Shown piece by piece: positions 10,818 to 22,216 of a stretch of DNA of 64,000 bases. The stretch comes from Blastomyces gilchristii SLH14081. Its lineage: Eukaryota; Ascomycota; Eurotiomycetes; Onygenales; Ajellomycetaceae. Position numbers and translations under genes: made by a program. The notes below the pieces were generated by a model, which did not search any database, was not told the DNA's origin, and saw only the letters and a list, made by a program, of their open reading frames with translations. The stretch lies in assembly GCF_000003855.2 (NCBI RefSeq), contig NW_003101663.1, positions 1,097,121 through 1,161,120 of the forward strand. The letters run 5' to 3'. Position 1 is the stretch's first letter. Each line of letters starts with the position of its first letter.

Positions 10818-12060
10818 TTTCAAGCTCAGTCAGTCAGCAATCACTTATTATGACTGAAAGAACTAGAAACTCACATACTTCAATCTCTGCAAACTCTACT
10901 GCAGGCACCCAGGAGCAGTCATCTGAACTATGAATAACTCTCATAGAAGAAGTCTCAGAGGACTTATCAATCACTTATAAGACATCATTCTCTGCATCTG
11001 TGACAGAGAAACTCTCTGAACTCACAAATAAATCAATCTCAGTAAAGAACATTCTTGAGCATCTTCTATAAGATTAAGCTATTTTTCTATAAGAAATGCT
11101 TACTGTCTGTAAACACTCTTGAACCAAGTCTCTAGACATGATCTTCAGAGATACTCACAAATTAAAAAGAAACTTTCTTAAGCTGTAATTACTTAAGATC
11201 ACTTACTGAATTACAATTTATAAAAGCTTTTGCAAGTTTGTATTTGAAATTGACTTACAAGCCTGACTGTGTAATATAGAAGATGAAGAAGCTGTTATCT
11301 ATATAATAACAGATCTCTATTACACTGAAGTCAAGAACTGACTGAATTATCTAGAAAATGATTATAAGAGATCTCAATAATCTGTTCTTAAGATCTATCT
11401 AGAGAATAAGTTGAGAGACTCTGCAAGCTGAACAGAGAACACCTGAGCTGTGATCATTAATATTAGAAAAAGAGATGAGAAATCTGATGAAGACTACTCA
11501 CAGTACTTCATGAAATTATGATATAAATTGAGATCTGTGAAAACAGGGCTCTGAAACAAGATCTGAATAATGATATTTATAAAGAGACTGAATAAAGATA
11601 TATAGAATAAGCTCATTAAGTAAGACTCTAAGTTCTTGACTCTGAAGAAACTGATAACTCTCATTCACTGCTTACAGATCACTGTGAGAGTCACAGATCT
11701 GTAGAGAGTGAATCACTGATCAGCTCTGTAAGAATCAGAATAACAGAGAACAGGTTTATCAGAAAAAGATGATAAGATATAGAGAGAGTTGTATCTGACT
11801 GCTGAGCAGAAAGAGAGAGTCTTATAAGCTTCTGTGAATAGAGTGTATAATAGAGAGATTAAGAAAAAGAGACTCTACTTCATCTATTCTAAATCAGAAC
11901 ATCTCTGTATAAACTGTTCAGACAAATTAAAATAGAAATTTGAAAAGTTACAGACAGAGTCAGCAACAGCCTTCTTAAGAGTCTTAAAGCTGACATCTGA
12001 ATCTGTTACTCTTTCAATGAAAATGCTTACTCAAAGAAAGAGATCATATCACAGTACTGC
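10818..12060 (+). pseudogene. Family A gag, forward copy, RIP-inactivated
   Basis: Leader plus gag region, open only in pieces. Near its end (about 11891-11932) is SEHLCINCSDK, half of a nucleocapsid zinc knuckle (C-x2-C); the His and final Cys of the usual CCHC are not recognisable. No long open frame remains. The gag identity rests on this motif and on its position before the protease. Confidence 0.65.
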
Positions 12061-15000
12061 TGCTCTGCAAGTATAAAAAGTATTGATAAACTTAGAATCT
12101 CAGGTCACTGTGATATCTCTAAAGCTTATAAAGTGAATAAGCTGAAAGATAAAGACTGAGAATCTGCTCTTATAATAAGTAAGGTATGAGAACTCAGATC
12201 TGAGAGCTGAGAGACTTATAAGAATTATCTTTGAATTATAAGATCTCTCTAAAATCTGAAGAAGATTTGTAGAAACTGTGATTATCACAGATATTACAGA
12301 TAATATATACTTAAGACTTATATAGCTTTAAAGACACAATTCACACATAGCTGTTTACAAGTCAGATTTATACTTTCAATCAGTATTGACAGACTCACTT
12401 ATAAAGATAGAATCAGTGAATGCTGCAGAGTTGATTAGAGAAGATAAGCTCATCTATATAATGACTTTATAAGTGTCTGAGAATCTTGCAGTTATGAAAA
12501 CTGAGCTTCAGATATCAGAGAAATACTGAGATCTTATAGAGATATTCAGCTCAGCTAAGACAGCTGAGCTTCTTTCTCACTGTAAGAAGAATCTGATAAT
12601 AGATTTAATAGAAGAGTAGAAACTCTTCTGAGAATCAATCTATAAGCTCTCTCATTATGAGACAGAGGTCTTACAGACCTATGTGAAGAAAAATCTGAAG
12701 AATGACTTTATTCAATCTTCACAGATCTCTGTGAGAGTCTCTGTGATATTTATGAAGAAGAAGAATGAAGATCTCAGATTATATATAAACTATTATAATC
12801 TGAACTTTAAGATAATAAAGAGCTGCTACTCTCTGTCTCTGATTGAGAATGTGATTAACTGTCTCACAGAAGCTGTCATATTCATATAACTGAATATAAT
12901 CAATATATATACACAGCTGTGAATACAGTCTGAGAATGAATAAAAGACTGTCTTTAGAACTGCACTGAGATTATTTGAATATCTAGTGATATCTTTTAAT
13001 CTGACTAATGTCTCTGCAGTATTTCAGTCTTTCATTAATAAAATACTTTATACATATCTAAATATCTTTATAATAATATATCTGAACAATATAGTGATGT
13101 ACTTTATAAAGAAGAAAGAACACACTGAGCATGTGTGAAGCATGTTAAAGATCTTAGATGAGACAGAACTGTATATTAAGCTCATAAAGTATAACTTCAG
13201 TGTGTGTTAGATTAATTTCCTAGAATATATAATCACTGCAGATGATATTTAGATGAAATCTTTACAGATTGAGACTATTCTATTATAATCAGAGTTAACT
13301 AGTATTCATAAGATTCAGATCTTTCTGAGCTTTGTGAATTTCTATAGATGATTTATCTTTATATTTATAAGAATCTTCTTGACTCTTATAGATATACTGA
13401 AGAGTGAAAATAAGAAGAAGTTATTCTATAAATAGAGAATGAAAAGATTATTAAGAAAAGAGAACTGTAAGAACTTTCTTATCTCAGAAGCTCACAGAGT
13501 CTTTATAAGATTAAAATAGATATTCACAGACACAGTGATACTGTTTCACTTTAATTTCTTACTCTTAATCAGATTAAAGACAGATGTCTTCTTCTTTATA
13601 ATTTCAGAAATAGTCTTATAACTACAGTTAAATGAGAACTGAGTTTCAGTGATCTTTTTCTCACAGAAGATGCAATCTACAGAGATCAACTATAATATTT
13701 ATAATTAGAAGCTTCTTATAATAGTGAAATTCTTTCATTACTAATATCACTACTTTAAGAGTCTTATAACAGTGATTACTATTAGAACTGATTATAATAG
13801 CTTATAACAGTTTACTTCAATTAAGAAACTCTCATAGTGACAGGTTTACTGAGCTCAGAGACTGAGTAAGTTCTGATTCAAGATAGAATATATCAAGAAA
13901 ACTAAGAACTCAGCAGACAGATTCTCTCACAGATTAGACTATATTAAGAAGATCAGAATGACAGATATAGAGAAACTAGAGAAGATAGAAAAGCTTTATA
14001 AGATGCTTAGACTGAGTATTACAAAGAGATTAACTGAAGAGTCTTTCAATTCTCTGTAAGAGAAGAAGAAAGAGAGAGAGAAGAAGCCTGTATAACTACT
14101 CTCTATAACACTGAGAGTCAACACTCTGAGAATCTTTACAAGAATTCTTGAAGAGAGTATCTATAATCTGAAGAGTTTGCAGACTTTGAGAAGTATTGTG
14201 AAAGATCTGATGTAAGAAAAAACAGAGTATAAGTCTTTATAAAATCTTCTATTCAGATTATCTGAACTGTAACTGAAGAATGAATATACTCAGTATATTC
14301 AGAAACTGCTTATAGCAGAGATTAACTCTGCAGAAATAAAGAATTAAAGAGACTTAAATAATCTCTTATAAAGAGAGACCTGAATTTATATATCTATAAA
14401 TGAGTTTCTATATATAGAACTTATTAAAAGGTATTATAACTCTTCTCTAGTAAGTCATTTTATAGATACTAGAACTTATGAGTTACTTATAAGAAAATAC
14501 TTCTGATCAAAGATATAAGAACTTATAAAGAAGATAGTGAATTCTTATACTATTTATCAGAATTCATAAGTAGTGTGATTCAGATTATATAAAGAACTTA
14601 CTTCTCTACTTATTTTATAAAAATCTTGAGAATAGTTAGAAATGAATGTTCTTGTAAGTCTCTCTGAAAGCAAGAACATATATAATACCTGCTTTAACAG
14701 TGTACTGATAATAGTAACTCACTTTATCAAGATAACACACTTTATATTCATCTATAAGAACTTAAAGTCAAAGAATTTAACTTATATCTTCATCTATGAT
14801 ATAATTCAGTTGCATGAGTTGTTTATAAATATTATCTCAGACAGAGAATTAATCTTCATAGAAAAGTTCTGATCTAATCTGATAACTATACTGAAGATCT
14901 TATGAGATCTAAGTACAGCTTTTCATTAACAGACAGATAATCAGATAGAATATCTGATAAGTATATTAAAACAGTATCTGTAATACTTTATCAATTATAA

Positions 15001-15780
15001 TCAGAATGACTGAGTGTATTGATTATCACTTATAAAGTTCATGTATAATAACTTAAAGTATGTCAGCACAGATAAAACTCTCTTTAAGATACTCACTGAG
15101 ACTTATCTGTGAATAATCTTGATGAACCTGCAAGAGTATACTATAGAGTGTGATAATGTCTGTGAACAGGCTGAGAGAATTCAGAAGATTCAGAAGAAAG
15201 CTCACAAATTCTTGAGAAAGACCTAAGAGTATCAGAAGAGATACTACAACTTTAAGCATATTATAAAGAGTTTCAAGAAAGATGATAGAGTCTGACTGAG
15301 TTTAGAAAACATCATTATACAGAGATCTAGTAAGAAGCTGAATCTCTTATAAATAGAGTCTTATAAGATTATGAAGAAAGTTAGCTTATAGTTCTATAGA
15401 TTGAAACTGTTATCTGAGTTACAGATATATAATGTTTTTTATATCTCTTTACTCTGTGAATATAAGGAATTCTTAGAAGAGAATTCTGTGACTTATCACT
15501 CTATTTATAAAGTACTAGAGAGTGAAAGAGAATATCAGATTAAAGAAATTATTAACTTAGAGAAGTGAGATTATAAGCTCTGATTCAAGATTCAGTGATA
15601 AGAGTATTTTAATAAGATGAATGAGTTTATTTAAGAATCATCTGAGCAGATAAGATATCTGCAGAAGCTGAGATATGACTTTTATACTGTGAATTCTAAT
15701 AAGTCAGAATAATATAGTCTTCACTAAGAATCTGATTATAATAAAGATGTTAACACTGTTATTTATAAACTCTAGTTTAT
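12061..15780 (+). pseudogene. Family A pol (PR-RT-RH-IN), forward copy, RIP-inactivated
   Basis: Ty3/gypsy domain order in one direction. Protease-like LESQVTVI lies near 12090. RT follows with FMKKKNEDLRLYINYYNLN (12741-12800), an YLNN box (YLDD mutated) near 13085, and then the RT thumb. RNase H is at about 13530-13950. The integrase core has VLIIVTHFIKITHFIF and IISDRELIF at about 14715-14870. A chromodomain-like tail, YQIKEIINLEK, is near 15535. Stops interrupt it throughout, but domains can still be followed. It encodes no working enzyme. Confidence 0.88.
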
Positions 15781-16394
15781 AAGATAATGAGTTTCTACTG
15801 AGATGAACAGTCTGCAGTGTATATAAGAGAAGAAGAAATCATATTCTTATTAAAGCTAAAAAACAAGAAAATAAACAGAACTGTAAACATAATTTAGAGA
15901 TTAATAAAGAAAAAACAAAGAAAACTCACATTTATATCATTAATATCTGTAACACTCAATCTCTTCATAACTACTAATTTCTCTCTTTAAATAAGCAGAG
16001 AGTATTATATCTGTGATACAGATAATTGTTGCATTTGACATGAAGACTGTCAGAAATACACAGACTTCAGAGAAGCTGAACATCAGAATGTATACAGTTG
16101 TAACAGAGTCTTAAGAGCTAACTGTCTGTATATATAATCAGATATCTCTTACAAAGCTGTATTCACTTTCTCAGTTATGCTGAAGTATTCAGCTCAGAAA
16201 TAATTAAGATGTGAAGAGAAGGCTCATCTGTTCAGATCAACTTTCATCATAAATTCATAGCATTTATATTACCTTAATTATCTGGATTTTACAGATACCT
16301 GAGAACTCATCTCTCATTGATAATGAAATTGTGAAAATGCGCCGCGGCGCGAGGACCATTGATAGGGAATCTAGACATATTCACATATGCCTGG
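15781..16394. other. Family A post-integrase spacer
   Basis: Sequence between the integrase C-terminus and the antisense frame. It has no convincing frame on either strand. A small GC-rich patch (GCGCCGCGGCGCGAG) at 16340-16354 is A/T-converted in the reverse copy near 800-815, so the forward copy keeps the older state there. Confidence 0.5.
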
Positions 16395-16733
16395 TCAGAG
16401 ATTGTGCAGACAGAGAGGGAGTGATTGTAGGCCTGCAGAGCTGCAGAAGACACTGACAACACTGAGAGCTTCACAAGAACTATCAGCTAGAATCTGTAAG
16501 AAATTACTTATAAGAAGAGTTACAGTAAAGAGAGAGACTGCACTACTTGAAGTCAGGAACTGATCTGAGAAAGGAATGAGATGAGCCGCTGATCTGAAGA
16601 TCAGATACAGTGGCAGGGCTGAGAGAGATGAAGGTACAGTCATGAGTGATAATACTTCTGCTTCATCAGTCAGTAAAAAGTGATCAGAGAAGTTATAGAG
16701 ATACTCATAAGAAGCTTGACAGCAGTCAGACAT
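16395..16733 (-). CDS. Antisense 112-aa ORF of family A, function unknown
   Basis: An uninterrupted minus-strand frame from ATG to TGA, antisense to gag-pol, between integrase and the 3' LTR. The product starts MSDCCQASYEYL, is rich in Ser, Leu and Ala, and has no motif I recognise. A colinear frame of exactly the same length is present in the reverse copy at 421-759 (two stops). Conservation of length with only transition differences suggests it was once a real reading frame or exon, but short length and lack of homologues keep this tentative. Expression cannot be judged. Confidence 0.45.
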   Translation of the reverse strand: MSDCCQASYEYLYNFSDHFLLTDEAEVLSLMTVPSSLSALPLYLIFRSAAHLIPFSDQFLTSSSAVSLFTVTLLISNFLQILADSSCEALSVVSVFCSSAGLQSLPLCLHNL

Positions 16734-17530
16734 TGTTGTAAAGATATTAAAATTAGAAAATTTTTATTCTTGAGAAGTTCTTGAATTAATACACAGATAT
16801 TGTCAGAAACACTCTCTCTCTATTATCTAGATGAAAACACTTTATAAATGAATAAGAATACTCACAGTTTGTGAGAATGAGAGCTGTTACAGAAAAAGAG
16901 AAAAGAAGATGAGATTTCACAGACAGATCTGAGATATTTATACTACTCTAGAGAGGTTTGCTTACACTGTGAGTGATTTCACAGAACAGTCAGATCACTC
17001 TAGTAAATAAGAGTGATTATAAATCACAGATCTGAATCTTTCTATGTGACTATAAAGAATGATTGCAGACTGTGAATATCTTGATTCTATAATTCTACAG
17101 AGTTAATAAAAGAATGAAAAATTTCTCATAATTCTACAGTGTCAAAGAACAATGATTCACAAGAATGAGTGAAAGATCAACTTATAAATATTTCTTTTTA
17201 ATAAGAGTAATCTCATAGAGAGTGATTCATCTATGAGATGAATCTGTGTGATAATCATATAAGAATCTCATGAAAATAATTAAGAGTTAACTGAAACTCT
17301 TCTGTATAAAAGATATGAGATGAATCTGTGTAATAGTCAGAGTAGAATCTGTAAATTACAAAGAATCTTATGAAATAAGAAACTGAGTGATAGACTCTTT
17401 TCTCTTTATAGTAATAAGAGATTTTTCCTCACTGAGATTTTTTATAAATATAAAGAGTTTTTAGTGAGTATTACTGCAGTGCTGAGCTGATTTTATGAAG
17501 TTACTCAGTGAAAGGCTTCACAGACAAAGC
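16734..17530. other. Family A 3' internal segment missing from the reverse copy
   Basis: The first 55 bp or so match the reverse copy (its 360-420). From about 16793 to 17548 there is no counterpart, because the reverse copy joins directly to its LTR there. I see no coding potential. It ends in the polypurine tract, so this is probably the complete 3' untranslated region and the reverse copy carries a deletion. Confidence 0.55.
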
Positions 17531-17548
17531 CTTAGAGAGGAAAGAGTA
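17531..17548 (+). promoter_or_regulatory. Polypurine tract of family A
   Basis: AGAGAGGAAAGAG directly before the 3' LTR, the expected primer position for plus-strand DNA synthesis. Confidence 0.7.
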
Positions 17549-17806
17549 TGTAAGAAATCTTACTTCTTGCAGATTCTTTATTTCTATTTCTATCTCTCAT
17601 ATAATTAATAGAGCTAGTGGCCCTTGGCTACACACAACTATATAGACTGGAGTTCACAAATACTATTCATAACTCAGCTTGAATGCTATTATACATTTGA
17701 TCTCTACATTTTATCTTTCTACTGTGAATATTTCTAGTAGTTAACAGTACATATCACGCCAAGCTGCAAACACCTGAATAATCGCCTGCGAGCACTTATT
17801 CTTACA
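17549..17806 (+). repeat. 3' LTR of forward family A element
   Basis: A 258-bp LTR from TGTAAGAAATC to CTTATTCTTACA. It is followed by GGAAT (17807-17811), the duplicate of 10555-10559. Confidence 0.93.
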
Positions 17807-17920
17807 GGAATTGCTTCGGAAGAGAATAGCTCTATGACGGACTTATTATCAGCATGAATTGTATAAGCGAGACTATTAACTGTGGTGAGAATGAGATGAT
17901 CATCAGCATTCAGATTGTTG
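17807..17920 (-). pseudogene. Copia F RNase H, first half
   Basis: Minus-strand coding with no stop: ...TVNSLAYTIHADNKSVIEL..., the catalytic-Asp region of Ty1/copia RNase H (ADNKS resembles the usual DN-S/Q motif). It ends at the GGAAT target site and continues in frame at 10559. Upstream pol is cut off at 17920 by the palindromic element. The sequence is nearly free of RIP-type damage. Confidence 0.85.
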
Positions 17921-18160
17921 ATTATTATTATTATTATTCTTCAATTATAGATGTATGCAGTTAGAGACTATGATATCTATCTGAGAACTTTTAGTTCTCA
18001 GAGTTTTTCCTATATCTATAAAGTCAACTATTATACATTTACCAATTTCTGATATGTAAAATCAGAAAATTTCAGCTTAGAATATAAAAACTGTTTATAA
18101 ATTACAGTATTTTAACACCTTCTGATACTTTGAAATCATTTGATAATATCATGACAAAAG
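17921..18160 (+). repeat. Left arm of palindromic element
   Basis: 240 bp, starting (ATT)6 and ending ATGACAAAAG. It is the reverse complement of 18566-18805 with scattered mostly C/T or G/A differences. Confidence 0.88.
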
Positions 18161-18230
18161 ATTTAATGATAGGTTTGATTTAATAGAATACTTATTCTGT
18201 AATACAAATGAGAATTCTGAGTATATTGTA

Positions 18231-18434
18231 ATGCACTGTGCATTATACAATAGTCTCAAAGTCAGTTTGAAAGAGAAGTATGATCTAAATCAATTAAATA
18301 TGAGATTCTTATTCTCAACTGAGACAGGAATTAAATACTTAATAGACTTTCTATCAGAAACTCAAGCAGCTACAAGAAAATGGCTAAATTCAGAAATATC
18401 TGAATATGAAGAGAAGGAAATTGATCAGATATAG
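18231..18434 (+). CDS. 67-aa frame in the loop of the palindromic element
   Basis: An open plus-strand frame with no RIP-type stops, containing LKEKYDLNQLNMRFLF and FLSETQAATRKWLN, with a charged C-terminus (EYEEKEIDQI). The residue mix looks protein-like, unlike most short frames here. I do not recognise a family. It may be a remnant of a transposase or a captured gene fragment. Confidence 0.4.
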   Translation: MHCALYNSLKVSLKEKYDLNQLNMRFLFSTETGIKYLIDFLSETQAATRKWLNSEISEYEEKEIDQI

Positions 18435-18565
18435 TCTGTTAAAACAGTTATATACTATCTTTTAATAATTTGTTTTGTTACAGTCTCTCTTTACTTTACT
18501 TTTTCTTTCTATTCTTTTCTATCTATCTATTTAATATGTCTATCTTTAAGACTGTGTTCTCTTTT

Positions 18566-18805
18566 CTTTTGTCATGATATTGTCAAATGATTTCAAAGTA
18601 TCAGAAGATGTTAAAATACTGCAATTTGTAAACAGTTTTTATATTCTGAGCTGAAATTTTCTGATTTTGTATATCTGAAATTGATGAATGTATAATAGTT
18701 CACTTTATAGATATAGGAAAAACCCTGAGAACTAAAAGTTCTCAGATAGATGTCATAGTCTCTGACTGCATACATCTATGATTGAAGAATAATAATAATA
18801 ATAAT
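18566..18805 (-). repeat. Right arm of palindromic element
   Basis: 240 bp, starting CTTTTGTCAT and ending (AAT)6. It is the inverted copy of 17921-18160. Confidence 0.88.
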
Positions 18806-19096
18806 GAGAGAAGAGAATCTGCTCATTATCTATATAGAATAGCTAGATGCTGACTTCTCATCAAAGAAGTCAGTGATTCATTTTTCTTCTACTGAAATAT
18901 ATATAAGAGTTACTGTGTTTCTCATACAATCTTCTTAGTATACTAAGTATTATATCTGTGATATTCTTGCAATAACTCTGTAGTCTATAAGCTCACTATT
19001 CAAGTAAGATAGTCAAGCTCATCTCTACAGCTTCTCAAACAACTATCTCTACATGATATCACTAACTAGTTATCACTTCAGTTCTATTATATTACA
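18806..19096 (+). repeat. 5' LTR of gypsy element D (left boundary approximate)
   Basis: Matches the LTR at about 9041-9346 and ends TATATTACA. The left boundary is unclear: similarity runs to the end of the palindromic element, so D may have inserted at that element's (AAT)6 edge. The 3' LTR lies beyond the window. Confidence 0.7.
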
Positions 19097-20922
19097 ATTT
19101 GAATCACTCAATCTGATTATAAGTTTGAATCAGTCAAGCTCTATTAATGAACTGATATAATCTCATGCATTTATACTGAAACAGATCTGATCTCACTCTC
19201 TGAAAGAAACTTCATATCATTCTCTAGAGTGTGTATATCTCTACCTTAGCAGAAGTTCAAGATTTCTGAACCTACTGTATACTTTGATATAAGCTCTTTA
19301 ACTTCTCTATTACTGTCACTGCCTCTACACACCTACATCTATCATGAAGATAGAGAGATTAAGATCAGAGATTCTCTGAATTATAAGAGAAACATATTAT
19401 CTGAATTTTACAACTTCATTCATAGTCTTAAACAGAAATTCCACCTTAATCTAAGCCAGTTTAATACTCATAAGATATGAGTAATATACATTATCAACCT
19501 TCTTGAAGGCATCTCTGTAACTACTTGATCTATGAAGAAGAGAGAGCTTGAGTGTATCAATACTGTTATATCTTGAGAAGAATTCAAGAAATTTCTACTG
19601 AATTAAATCAAAGATCACTGTAACTACAGCTTCACAGCAGTGCAGTAATTGACCTTATTATATTAATAAGATAATAAGAATTCTTTCAATTTCAATGAAA
19701 GATTTGAAGAGTATTGAGAGAAATTAATCAATGATTTAAATCAATTAAAAACACAGCTTTATCTTATGAAGCTGACTCACAAGATATGAATAATAATATC
19801 ACAGTATCAGAGTTTATCAATCAATCACACTGAGCTTATTAACTTGACTTCTCAGATCTATTTAAATAATTAATACTCTGAGAAAAAGATTAATAAGATC
19901 TCTTCTAAGTAATCAATGATAGAATCTAAATAATACTGTGACAGCTTCAGTGTAGAGAAAGTAAAGAAGAATTTTAAGTATTTCAATTCTTCACTCACTG
20001 TAAAGAAATATTAAAAAAGATTTGACAAAGATCTCTGTTTTAACTGTGAAGCTGATAATCACTATACTAGTAATTATAAGAAGCTGAAGAAGAGAAGAAA
20101 CTGAGAAGATATCTTTTTAAAGTTAACTTCTCTTCTGACAAATATATCTGTGAAAGATAAAGAAGAGAAAGAAATGAAGAATTGATAATTCTCATATCTC
20201 TGAGTTTATATTACAATCATAATGTATACTCTGAATAGAGAGATATCAGTGAGATGTCTACTTAACTCTGAGATAAATACTAACTTCATATTCTATTTCT
20301 CTTCTTTAATGAAGAGTTAAAAGAAGATAGACCTGTCAGATCATGTAAAATTTACTGATGAAATGAAATATTACTGTTTTAACATAATTCAAGTGAAGTG
20401 TATGATCACAGACTTAGAAGAAATGTTCAAGAAGAGTAGTCTGCTTCTTCACACTGTTAATATTATATATAAGAATGTCATTCTAGATCTTCTATAATTG
20501 AGAGAAAACAATTCTCTCATTAACTGAGTCACTCAGATGTGATGATATCATCTCACTGATAAAAAAACAGTGATAGAGAAATCTGAAGAGTTTTATCAGA
20601 AGAATCTTGAGAAAAAGATACAGTTAATATACTGTATAGCAGATCACTGAGACTTGAGAATAGATGAAGAAGTCATTACTCTTACTATAAGATTAGCAGC
20701 AGTATCTGTCATTGAAAATGAATATACATGATATCTCTTTACAGATTATAAGAATGTCTTTTTAGAAAGAAAAACAGTGAAGTTTTCTAATATCAAGATA
20801 TGATATAAGATTTGTCTTAAAGATAGTATAACAGTACTGTACAGACTTCTTTACAACTTGTCTGTAAAGAAATTAAATATTCTATACAAATATCTTGAGA
20901 AAGTGTAATTGAAGAACTGAAT
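19097..20922 (+). pseudogene. Element D gag and protease region, RIP-inactivated
   Basis: Plus-strand gypsy remnant. The gag part includes FYNFIHSLKQKFHLN near 19420. The nucleocapsid knuckle is at about 20032-20080: LCFNCEADNHYTSNYKK, with C-x2-C-x4-H intact and the last Cys replaced by Tyr (TGT to TAT). A protease-like region follows. Near 20750 comes the start of the RT connection (YKNVFLERKTVKF). The frame reaches LYKYLEKV, just before RT, where element C was inserted at ACACT (20923-20927). The rest of pol resumes at 41872. Confidence 0.82.
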
Positions 20923-20927
20923 ACACT

Positions 20928-21292
20928 TGTAAGAGACCTACGCCGAATAGATCAGTATGATATTGATAGGTCTTATATAACAAAGAGAAAAATGTTAGAG
21001 AAGGAAAAGAAAGAGAAAGTGCAAGAATCAGTGATCAAAGTGAATATTTATACATGTATATGATAGTGTATGTGATGGAGCTTCGGGGTGGAAGAATCTA
21101 TACATGTTTGTGATGACTGAGAATCAGTGATGGAGAATGACTGAGAATCAGAGTGTATGTATTTGTAATGACTGAGAATCAGTGATTGAGAATGATCAAG
21201 AATCAGAGCATACATGTTCAAGAATGAAGCAGTTGAAATCTGTGAAGTGTAACAGAATAATCTATATAATTAATTGAGTACAGTTCACTACA
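20928..21292 (-). repeat. 3' LTR of full-length chromovirus C
   Basis: A 365-bp LTR, plus-strand ends TGTAAGAGAC and CACTACA. It is paired with the LTR at 41557-41866, with matching TSD ACACT at 20923-20927 and 41867-41871. It is 55 bp longer than its partner because a segment with GACTGAGAATCAG is present twice. Confidence 0.9.
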
Positions 21293-22212
21293 TTAGTTCT
21301 TCTCTTTCAGAAGCAGTTCTCATCAGTCAAGAACTGCTGTTTCAGATAATACAGAACTCAGAGTTCAGATCAGTTGATCATAGCTGACTCATTTCACAAG
21401 ATATTATCAGCTGCAGCTGTGAAATCTCTTATCAAGAATATTCTCAATCTCTCACTCAAGCTCATTATCTTCTTCTATGATGCCTGGCAGCTGTCAGTTG
21501 AAAGTTAGTTGAGAAGAGAACAGATTGATAACAGTGCAGCAGAGTAAGCTTGTATAAAAGATATCATGAATCTCTGACAATGTGTCAAGACAGTAGTTGT
21601 AACTATCTAGAACTTCTATCACTTTATATTTGATATGATAGTAATTTAATGTACAAGATGAATATGTGATCTGTATATTCTTAAGATTCAATCATATTAA
21701 GTCTTCTATCTTATATTGTTCAGTGAGGTCTTGATGAACATTGATTTGATTCTTTTAATCTTGTTTCACAGTTGTTATAAAGGCCTCTGCTCAGTTGTGA
21801 GCAACTCAGAGCTTTATTATTATATTATCAGTAATCTGAATTGAACTGTGAGAGTTCAGTATGAACTGTGTAATCTCTAGAAGATTCAACACTTTCATGT
21901 GATAACTGTGTATAAGAAAGAACAGACTTACATCTGTTGAAACAGCATTTCATTTATTGATAGTGATCTCTGTATGTAGAAGCAGATCATATCAATTATC
22001 TTATAAGTGATTGCAGATCTTATAGAGATAATTCTTTACAGTCTGAATTATCTGTTCTGATGTATTATCAGTCTCAGAGTAATAGACAGTTGACAGACAG
22101 TGTATAATCTTGAGAACTTGACAGATTCTTGTTTAGAGAGTACTTATGAATTAACAACTCTGATCTGATACTATGAATCTCAGTAATTCATGTATCTGAT
22201 AGAATGAGCTCT
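21293..22212 (-). pseudogene. Element C integrase C-half and chromodomain
   Basis: Minus strand. From 22212 leftwards are the integrase core end (IIHCLSTVYYSETDNTSEQ, mutated from the usual YHPQTDGQTE pattern) and the GPY-like part (KVIEVLDSYNYCLD, 21494-21691). Then come IHDIFYTSLL and a chromodomain-like ENILDKRF...YLVK about 21350-21460. This identifies C as a chromovirus-type Ty3/gypsy element. The upstream half of integrase is across B1, at 37380 onward. Confidence 0.82.
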
Positions 22213-22216
22213 GTAG

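Larger units (their letters stand above)
17921..18805. mobile_element. Palindromic (foldback-like) DNA element with 240-bp arms
   Basis: An 885-bp element with two inverted arms of equal length, 17921-18160 and 18566-18805, differing mainly by transitions. Each arm starts at the outer end with exactly six ATT (or AAT) triplets. Each also contains a 21-nt near-palindrome around CTGAGAAC...GTTCTCAG about 60 bp in. The 405-bp loop carries a 67-aa frame. Long TIRs suggest a MULE or foldback-type element, but neither superfamily nor TSD can be fixed because D starts at its right edge. Confidence 0.8.
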
